The notes below the pieces were generated by a model. That model made no database searches, had not been told where the DNA came from, and saw only the letters and a list, made by a program, of their open reading frames with translations. DNA of 64,000 bases from Agarophyton chilense (taxonomy: Eukaryota; Rhodophyta; Florideophyceae; Gracilariales; Gracilariaceae): positions 2,046,001 to 2,110,000 of the forward strand of contig JARGXX010000080.1 of the NCBI GenBank assembly GCA_030374765.1, written 5' to 3'. The number at the start of each line of letters is the position of its first letter. Positions within the stretch are counted from its first letter, which is position 1. The position numbers and the translations under genes are program-made. Positions 55,700 to 64,000 of this stretch are shown here, one piece after another.

Positions 55700-58010
55700 A
55701 ACGTAAGGGATAGATAATGATCGGTTTTAACCTCTGCAGGGGCCCAGTGTGTGATTTGTAAAGCGAGAATTATCGACCAAATGTCTGCAATAGTCGCATA
55801 CGGACGTAGCAGGTACTGAATAGCTTCAGCTCAGCACGTCATCTCTCCATCGGAGGCAATGAAAGAACCTTTAACAAAATCTTGTTGGTCTTCGGCTATG
55901 TCTCGTAAGAAATACGAAAAAGAAATATAGGCCTATTCATCATTCATTCGGAGCACATCAGCTCCAGTGAAGAAACAGGCGGGGATTTCAATTACCAAGA
56001 CTGGATTTCTTTTTAAAAATTTTTGTTTGTAATGCTACAATTTCAAGCGTCTGATGCAATATTTAAGACTGCCTTTCTTGCTTGTTGTAAGGTCCAATGC
56101 GGAGTGTATTAGCCGGTGATATCAGTAAAATTACAACTTTCGATACACAGGGTTCGTTGGAGTTTATTAAGACCGGAGTAACTCCTTCTCTTATAAAAGA
56201 ATATGAAAACACGCCCAATGAATGGTGACCATGTTGAGGTATAAAAGTGCCCTCCGCATTCGTTTTCAGAAATTTTGTTTGCAGAGCAGGAGGCATTTGA
56301 ATGATTCCAAGCAGAATTCGAGAATATCGACTATGTTTAATCGCATTTGTCGAGGTTCAGCCTTCGATTATGGCGGCTCCTACGAATGCCTGTTTGTAAG
56401 TCGCGGTGCAACTTAGCAGCCGGCTCGCCCGAGGAGGGTTCTTACATCAACATGGTATGTCCAAGCTCTCCAGATTAGCTCGAAACCGAATGAAACGAGT
56501 CTCAACCTCTTCCAAGAAGTTGGATGGTCTATTGAAACATTCTAACAACGAGTTGGCGTCTGACCGTGAGATATAAAGATCCTCAGAAATTCCGTTAACA
56601 GGGGTTTATTCTATTATTTTACGAAGGATGCCGACTTGGAACTACGGGTTGCACGAGAATGGCGCACCTGGTACTCTAAAAAAGATCCCCGAAGTGGGTT
56701 AACAACCTCCTTTTTTGGCGTAGGTGCTCCGGCAGCGGGTGGATCAGAAAAGGCCGGAGCCGGGCCAGCACCACCACTGGTAGTTGTGAACAGATACAAA
56801 CGAAGGGTCCTGTTGACAGTGGTAGCTTCACACGCCGAAAGATCATCTCTGTAGGCAGGGTGGATCCATCTCAAATCGCATATCTCGGAACGAACGAAGT
56901 ATCAGAACCATTCCCACCATTATAAAAGCGAATGAATTTCATTGCAGGTTCCGAACCGTAGAGTTTCCGAGAAATCCTCACACAAGCGTTCCGAACGGGA
57001 TGCTTCCAGAGTACGAAGAAGTTATCTAAAGATATGAAAACGCACACGTGTGATTGTTTTAAACGTTCCAGGCCGGGACATCACTTTGTAGTACTATGCT
57101 CTAAAATTAAAGAACTCCACAAAAATGTACGGGATCTTCTTAAAAGCTGGCGAAGCCAGCGAAAAAGCCATTCAACAGGGATGACACAACCAATTCTAAT
57201 TCAAAACAAAGCCCAGCTCTTTTCTTGTATCGCATGAAGGAGAGGTAGATTGTCCGTCTGCAAAAGTCATGAGACTGTCTCCTCCGAAGAGATGACGCGA
57301 TTAAGGATTGAAAAGAATTAGCAGAGCCAGTTCGAGCCACCCGTTGCAGGAAACAACCAAAAGTAAAACAGGAACAGGGAACTGAAAAGTCGCGATGTCA
57401 CCGAAAGTCTAGAATATAAGACAAAGCCAGGAACGATCCTTATAAAGGCGAAACCATATTATTCAGTAAGAGACTCCCATAACTGGGCCTCTTTGGATGG
57501 AAAGGGCAGATATATCACTCGTTAGTAACGCGCTATCCCACCATGTACCACTAGATTACTCCGTGTAGGAAATGAGGTCTAGAGTAGTGAAATATTCGTA
57601 CAGAAATTCGATTACGATCAATCCGATCAGGAATATCACCATCTTCACGGTACCGACAGTACAGTTTTAAATAATCAAGAGGTCACCCAGTTGGTTCCGT
57701 CAGGCCGAATCAACTCGACTCGACTGAATACCATTACAAACGCTTCCGCAGAAGCGTTCAACCTGTTCCCAACCAATCCATCCCTTGCAACCTATCCGGT
57801 GTTAGAATTTAATCCAAGCATACGCCGTCTAAAAGAACTTCAACCGCCCGAACCACTTCGATTTGAAATGAGAGTTGGGATAGAGAAACCCAACTCCAAA
57901 GCTTGCGATCTAAAATTGTTGCCTTCTCCGAAACTTCTCTGAATTCAGACCAAAAAGAAGCAATTGTGTTTTTGCAGAAACTACTTAGCGCTGTCCCTGT
58001 TAAGTACTAA
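55700..58010. other. No recognised gene; two unassigned frames
   Basis: A plus frame at 56636-56854 (Gly/Ala/Pro-rich) and one at 57691-57942 (RINSTRLNTITNASAEAFN) are protein-like but unassigned. The latter lies just upstream of the hAT element and could be unrelated host sequence. The rest consists of short frames. Confidence 0.3.
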
Positions 58011-58019
58011 CTAGTACCA

Positions 58020-59584
58020 TGGTGCGAAATGAGACAATTTCAGAAGATGAGGTCTAGGTTTTACAAAGGGTATCTCCTTCTTTGTCATGCTAACACTCAA
58101 AAAGATGCAGGGTGGCCTGTTTGTTCTCACGTTCAGTCTGAAAAATGCTCTATGAGTTCGTCGTTGAAGAAATAGAATACAGAATTGGGCACCTCCACCC
58201 TTAAGAACCACACAAAAACGCGGTATAGTGTCAAAAGAAAGCTACATTGCGTTGCTACTTCGAAAGAAAGCCAGACTCTTAAGAAGAAGGTGATCGAGTC
58301 TGCTGCAGTTCCTGTAACCTGTTTTATTCTTTCGATAAAGCTTTTGTTACAAGAAACAGGGTACGAAACACTTCGCAGAAGCCCGCATCGCTTCGAGACA
58401 GTCGATGCAACGGTTGATATTACTGAAATTTTGCCCTCTTCCATAAGTATTCGAGACGCAGTGCAAAGGGTCGCAAAAGAGGAGAGATAGTTTCATCTTG
58501 TTGAAGATTTTCCGGAGTTGTTGCAGTGCAGAGAAGTTGTAACATGCAACGGCGTTAAGGAGGATGTCAGTGAAACGAAATGTCGTAATATTTCACCCCT
58601 GGGAAGGGTGAAGTATTACGTCTTTTCATTTCACTACTCTCGGATTAGCGATTCCCGTATGTTGACGAGATGGAGAGACTTTCCACTAATGAACAAGTCT
58701 CAACACAAAGGGAGAGAATCAGCCATAGCGATTTAGAGCACTCTCGACCAAGCTTTCTCATCTCGGCTTGGAATTGAAATGGAAGTGTTCATGAAGAACT
58801 TTACATTTGTAACCGATTGCGCTTCAAATGTGCTGCGAATAGTGCCTGCTTCGTCATTGAGCCAGCGAGTCCCGTTCAGCGAGAAGTGGAAGGGATGCCT
58901 TTCACATCAGCTGAACACGGCCATGAAACATGTCGTAAATATCTTTTGTCCCAATAGCGTCATTGTCAAAGATGTGATTTCTATGAAGACTCTTGTGCGC
59001 ATATTTAAACACGAAAACTGGAACAATGAGCTACCAGATGGTTTTGTACTCATTCAAGTAGTGAAAACTAGGTTTGGTACGACGAAGGCTGTAGTAGAAC
59101 GATGCGTAGCTGCGTCGCAGTATGGCGCTAAGGTCATCAGTTGCAAAGAATCTGCTCCGGAAAAGAAGGCTTTTGAGAGTTTTTTTAAAGGAGACGATGA
59201 AGGCAACCTTCGCTTTCCAGCCTTGATCGCAGTTCCGAAGGCCTCAACACGATTAATTCCAACCTCATGGTAAGGATTGGTAACAAAGAGGGAATGTTGT
59301 TTTTGAGATTGTTGAGGGACGAAAAGCCGGCGGTGTGCATTGAGGAAGAGGTAATTACCGACTTGTGCGCCAGGAATTATTTCATTGCGCAAGGAAGCTT
59401 CTATGCTCGAAGTTTGTTTCTTGATGGAAAAAATGACCGTGATTCGCTGAGCGAACTATACAATGATCACTCCTCGCGTATTTTGGCCAAGTTTTTGGCC
59501 AGGTTTTGTGAGCATCTAACTTCTGTTTGTGCAATTCCTTGGAAAAGCAAAGCAGAAATTATTGAGACGTTCCAGTCATCCTGA
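58020..59584 (+). pseudogene. hAT-family transposase, decayed
   Basis: A BED-type zinc finger opens the frame: VCSHVQSEKCSM followed, through a TAG near 58172, by LGTSTLKNHTK. The helical segment at 58185-58487 ends in DAVQRVAKEER before a stop. The RNase H-like core follows with HYSRISDS, FVTDCASN (a catalytic Asp) and the CLSHQLNTAM motif typical of hAT. After it comes a long helical insertion (58779-59273), then a second frame (59267-59584) overlapping by 7 bases. The C-terminal dimerisation block of hAT transposases is not visible, and terminal inverted repeats were not found. It has at least three stops and one frame change, so it is inactive. Confidence 0.8.
58570..58634. repeat. 29-bp-arm inverted repeat (hairpin) inside hAT
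   Basis: Positions 58570-58598 and 58606-58634 are inverted copies with 25 of 29 positions matching and a 7-base loop (CTGGGAA). The arms begin GTGAAA on both strands. The hairpin lies in the reading frame of the hAT transposase. Confidence 0.85.
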
Positions 59585-61000
59585 GTGACAACTACCACTA
59601 GCATCGTGTGTTAATACTGTTAATTGTATGAGTCCTCCGTTGATCCTGCGCTCTGTTCAGAACTCCATGTATGGCATCTCTAATTCTATTGAATTTATTA
59701 CAATGATCTTATTGAAGTCCATTAGTCTACCAGTTCCATCTCTGTCGTCTTTTAAGCTGTTCAGTAGCTATTGAGAATATATGTATGGTTGAACTTGGTG
59801 AGTTCGTTGCGCTTTTCTTGATCACAAAACACAGTCGTACAGGTCCATTTCCATGGTACCGCGGTGGAGGGAATTGAGGGGGCATAGCATTTTACAGATC
59901 ACAGTGTGGTTCTGGTGCTCCATGCTTTGCCTAGTTTAACTTTCAAGGGTGTACAGATGCGAGATACGGCAGTCGGCTGTAGAGGACAAAGAGAAACGCG
60001 GCTCATGCTGCTCTTTTGCAGCAAGGATTTTGCTTTCTGTCTCAAACTGGGGGTAGTAAGTAAGGCTGGTTCTAAGGATTGTTTAGTGTGGAACAGAATG
60101 ATCGAGATATGCAAAATGCAGATAGACATATATCTCTATCTGCGCAAGGAGGGATTTGATTAGCACACACAGGACAGTTTCGGAATGGTCTACCGCACGG
60201 ATTATAGAGTATTCTGAAGCGAGGAACGTTCATAGTGGGAAGCAGAATGCAAACTGGGCAGAAGACGAGAGAAAGATGGCACGATAGACAAACTGATAGC
60301 GCGTGACCCGATGGCGATGAGCATATAGAGTACATATCCTGCGTACGTCATTCAACGATTGAAATTAGTTTGGAAACGACTGTTTCCCCCAGAAGCGATC
60401 GAGCTTCGCAAACGACTAGGATGGAAAGGAGGCAGCAGAAAACACGCGATAATGAACAGGACGTAGAAATAGTTGGCAGTGTTCCATGAACGAAGTGCAC
60501 TATGAAGCATCAGTCTTGAAAAGAGTTGGGCCTATGCTTCTTTCCGGGACCAACAACAGCAGTAACATATCGACGGTTGTAATTTAGAGGTAAGACAGCG
60601 CGAACACGAGAGGTCTTGGGCTTCTCTCGCATGGGTCCCTTGGGTGTTTGACGGCTCACCTTACCGGCACGAGCGAGTGTTCCGTCGACCCTTCTTTAGA
60701 TGGGGAACAATTATAAAGCGGAAGTTATGAAACGGTAACAACTCGTGCCCATTTTGTTCGGGGTTTCAAAAGGTTGATTCGATCGCGCAGATAAGTATGA
60801 GAGACCGGATGGTGCAATCGTGGTGCAGGTGGGGCGGCTATTGTGTTGCAGGAGATGAACGTGCATCCTGGAGAGCAAGACATCCAAGAACTTCCACCCT
60901 GAATACAGTAAAGAGAGGACTTGTATCATTGCCAATCTTGCACACATCGACAGGATGTCTATCTCTGCAAACCGTGAACTCCGGTGGAAGTGAGGAAGAA

Positions 61001-61806
61001 TCATCCCATGTCTGCGGAACGAAACTGTACTTCATGAGGGACGGACCGTGTACTTGTAGAACCGTAGTACACCTTTTTGATGTCCTGATTGATGGAAGTA
61101 TCAGATTCATTAGTAGCAATCTCCATCTTTGCTTGTGATTCTCGAAGAATCTCATTTACAAAACGAAGAATGGAAGTATCCGACGGATCTGTGTAGACAA
61201 GAATATCGTGTGCCAAGAATACAGCTAGAGATCTTTCGATGACCAATAGAACAGCCTAACTGTCTTCCAGTTAGATTCACCAACTTCCTGGGTTTGCACT
61301 GATAGAACATCAGCTGCATCAGATGCAGCTTGACTGTGCTTGTCAAGATTCATGAGCTTCAGTTTTCAACATGGGTCTGGCTTCCAATCGACCCCGAACC
61401 CACTGCTTTGCGTAATCTGAAAACTGGTTCACAACACGCACCATGTTCGCAATAAACTAACAACTGGCAGCTACTCTTGGTTCCCAGCTTGCTCTGATCC
61501 ATGCGAAAATCTGTTCCGACCCAAATAGAACGACAGTCATTAGCATCACTTTCTTCCTGTTTGCGAGCTCGCAGATACAACCTTTGTCGTTTTCCAATTG
61601 CCCTATATTTTCTTTGAACGTATCCAGTGTAGCATCAGCAGAAGCGGAGTTGTATTCCTCAGAAAAGCGGTCACACAGTTGATGAACAAACTCATAATCT
61701 CCTTGAAATACAGCCAATGAGAAAATTCGCGGACTCCTTCGGTTTCTTTTTGTGTGTAAAGCTCAACTAACCCATGACTAGTTTTCAAAGGGCGATTCAC
61801 AAGCAA
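61001..61806 (-). pseudogene. Unrecognised broken ORF, about 250 codons
   Basis: The minus strand reads as protein from 61717 to 61001 through several stops: YEFVHQLCDRFSEEYNSASA, KKVMLMTVVLFGSEQIFAW, then ERSLAVFLAHDILVYTDPSD and FVNEILRESQAKMEI. An additional frame at 61806-61603 may be its upstream part. The texture is helical and soluble. No family is recognised. Confidence 0.3.
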
Positions 61807-63420
61807 ATGGCAAGAATGGTTCTACAGAGAATGAAGTGCGAGGCCTGGCGCAGACGGCGTTGGCTTTAGATATGACGAGAGTGGCCGGACGAGGCGCCGC
61901 TCGCATTCGTGCAGCGAGAAAGGAAGAGAGGAGCAGCGCATGAAGGAGCTTAAGGAGAATTGCCGGAACGAACGACGGCGTCCTGCAGGAGAAACACTCC
62001 ACGGAAGCTTTTTACAAGCGCTCCTCTGCATCGTTGCGGCGCAATAGACCGTTCACCCAGACGGCGGTGCGTCAGGGACGGCCCAAACTTGAGCTACGGG
62101 GAGAACCAAACACGAAACGAAAAAAATGAGAGCGAGAAAACCTTTTAAACACCCCCTGCAGTTGAGGTCTAGCAACCCCATAAAAACACTAAAAAACAAT
62201 CGAAATGCAAACCAAACTAATTTATACCTTTTGGCACATCCATGACGGTTGTAGCTCTAGGTACTGGGCAGGCGACACGAACCCGCGCTCGGTCTCTCCT
62301 GGCCCGCCTTACTCAGACCAATGAGCAACACCGCGTAGACGACGGTCATTGACGGCAACCACGAAAATCATGGTGTTAGTCATTCCTGTCCAAATTAATC
62401 CGAATGTGGCATACGTGGATGACGATGACTGCCACTTTCTGATTACTTTGGATTTCGTTGTTTCTTTTCTACCAGTTTGTTTTCGGTTTTTTTCATTTTC
62501 TGAGGTACTCGTTATCAATTTGAGATACGTTTTAAGGGTCTGTTGTGCTTGTTAATATTTGTGTCACATGGTAACCAAAGAACACATTTAATTTTCTTTT
62601 TACAAATGTCAAAGCAGAAGTGCAATATTCATATTATACTGTTTGCTATTCTCATCGAATACCATTTATTCAGTCCGTAAAACCTGAATAACATGTTTAC
62701 TATCGCAGATATTTTGTAATAACTACCCCGGATATCGGTTCGTTAATAAGGAAATTCCGTGCGACGAGGAGCCTAGTCTAAAGCCATAATTATGGTCGGG
62801 CGAGATTTGATAGGTGGAAACACGAAGTCGCTAGCGCACTATGAACTGTAGCTCCCTTTATATACTTAAATTAAGATTTTTCATAAAAGTTGCCAATTTC
62901 ACTTATTTTTGCCGTGTCATACGTGTTAAATACATCCTGTTTGCTTCCAGCACTACTCCTATATCGTCTACGAGACCAATCCTTTATGAAACATGAAATC
63001 CGAAACCATAAAAAGCAGTTAAGCACCTCCCAGCCGGCCAGGCTACCCGTGGTAACCCTTGAGCTCCACCTTTAGTCTTTGTCCCTTTTCTGGTTCCAGT
63101 ACATTTTCTGAAGGGCCTGGCTTGGTCTTTAATGCTGCTGTATGTCTTTTTCGTGGCTTTTCGCTACCGTTGTAGGCCGTCTCTTTATCCATTTTTGTGT
63201 TACGCGCATTATACATTCCCACCAAGCGTATCTCTGTGTACCCTTACCGAGTGCACTGCAAAAGGTCTCCTTACTAAAACATACCCTCTCTTGTAATTTG
63301 CGCGTCTTCAGTGGTTGATTTCTCTCCCATGGGTCGTTCAGAAGTTTCTATATTCTGATTATAATTACTGGAAGCGAGGTAAAAACTCCTCGCCAATTAC
63401 CAAAATGGTTAACCCCCGGG
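61807..63420. other. No supported gene
   Basis: A GC-rich start (to about 62100) passes into AT-rich sequence with short frames only. I see no RNA gene and no repeat matching the rest of the window. Confidence 0.4.
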
Positions 63421-63483
63421 GATCCTCTTGAGAAAACGCCGGGCGCTACCAAAGCCCTTGGGATTGACATCGCTGTATAGGTT

Positions 63484-63993
63484 ATGCAGCCTTTTCAATC
63501 GCAGGCTAACAGCACTCGCAGTGCTCCCGCAAAGATCTTGCCACTCGTGGATAAACTGGAGCAAATACTACAATCGTACACTCCGACGGAACTCCAAGAT
63601 CGGTTGGAGACTGTGCAACACCAATCCTCATTGGGAAGGCCTCCAACAAAAACCACTTAGAATTGAGCCATGTACGCCATCTACGAAATTACCTGAAACT
63701 CTATGGAAATCTTTGGACGCATTAGCACAAACATGGAACAAGACCTCACAGATCTCCGCAGTTGGTTGCTTTTTGTGCTGATATCACCCGCGGAGTGTAT
63801 GATGATCGGCGAAATACACCACCAAATTACGGCATTGGTTACCGCAGAAATGAGCGCCAGAATGGACGCCCTTGTTTACATCATGGTATTCCAACTGAGC
63901 ACCTCTTAGATCCTGAAGAGCTTCATTGCAAAGAGTGTGCCCGCAAAGATGAAACGACTCCTGGAGCCCTTCCCTACTGGGTACCGGTTACCT
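63484..63993 (+). pseudogene. Unrecognised gag-like fragment at the right edge
   Basis: One frame from 63484 reads QSQANSTRSAPAKILPLVDK and LEQILQSYTPTELQDRLETV before stops. After a frame change, 63762-63993 reads DITRGVYDDRRNTPPNYGIGY and HLLDPEELHCKECARKDETT. The helical start and the Cys-containing end fit a retroelement Gag, but no zinc knuckle is complete and the gene may continue outside the window. Confidence 0.3.
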
Positions 63994-64000
63994 GAACAGA

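Noticed and set aside
57035-57237. Plus frame with clustered basic residues as a zinc-finger gene
   Set aside because: Only a single CDCFKRS-like Cys pair is present and the frame is short; there is no complete finger.
1-64000. tRNA, rRNA or CRISPR features
   Set aside because: I scanned for T-loop-like GGTTCGAATCC variants, conserved rRNA words and regularly spaced identical repeats and saw none that held up.

Overview
The window looks like a gene-poor, repeat-rich stretch of a eukaryotic nuclear genome. The recognisable homologies are eukaryotic: a spliceosomal DEAD-box helicase of the DDX23/PRP28 type, a CDKC/CDK9-12-type kinase, a proteasome alpha-2 subunit, an RNase P Rpp14/Pop5-like subunit, an isoamylase and a Qri7/TsaD fragment. 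The mobile elements are also eukaryotic: Ty1/Copia, Ty3/Gypsy, hAT, CACTA-type tnp2 and a KDZ/Plavaka-like transposase. Genes that can be followed for long distances do so in one frame with few signs of introns. Isoamylase together with a CDKC-like kinase points to an alga, and my best guess is a florideophyte red alga, at low confidence. I see no bacterial operons, rRNA, tRNA or CRISPR array.

Almost every recognisable gene is broken, usually by several in-frame stop codons and less often by frameshifts. Stops of all three kinds occur, and they replace Trp, Gln, Gly and other residues, so decay is a better reading than a changed genetic code. The least damaged conserved gene is the Rpp14-like gene at 23357-23737, with one internal TAG. 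The longest open frame without a stop is an unrecognised Cys-rich protein at 17781-18623.

Layout. 1-6340 has an old partial Copia LTR (2485-2760) and otherwise no clear gene. 6343-8080 is pyrimidine-rich Pro/Ser-coding-like sequence. 8217-11625 holds an unidentified element family present as two inverted copies with a TsaD/Qri7 fragment between them. 11905-15265 is a decayed tnp2 transposon. 15500-23737 carries an Arg/Lys-rich ORF, an isoamylase relic, the Cys-rich ORF, a transposase relic, a CDKC relic, an unknown ORF and the Rpp14-like gene. 24149-26510 is a DDX23/PRP28 pseudogene split by an 895-bp TG...CA insertion with a perfect 5-bp target duplication.

27271-34240 has unrecognised broken ORFs, a PSMA2 fragment and an AT-rich patch with a recurring CGCCATTTA motif. 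35864-37480 is a glucose/sorbosone-dehydrogenase-like beta-propeller gene. 38930-43700 has unrecognised element-like ORFs. 43721-48261 is a decayed KDZ/Plavaka-like transposase between two direct repeats of about 682 bp. 48340-51942 is a deleted Copia element whose single LTR is flanked by a polypurine tract on one side and a primer-binding-site-like sequence on the other. 52100-54884 is a decayed Gypsy pol, 58020-59584 a hAT transposase, and the right end holds low-information sequence and a gag-like fragment.

The genes do not form a pathway. The window reads as a sediment of captured or duplicated host genes and nested mobile elements. All homology calls were made by eye without database searches.
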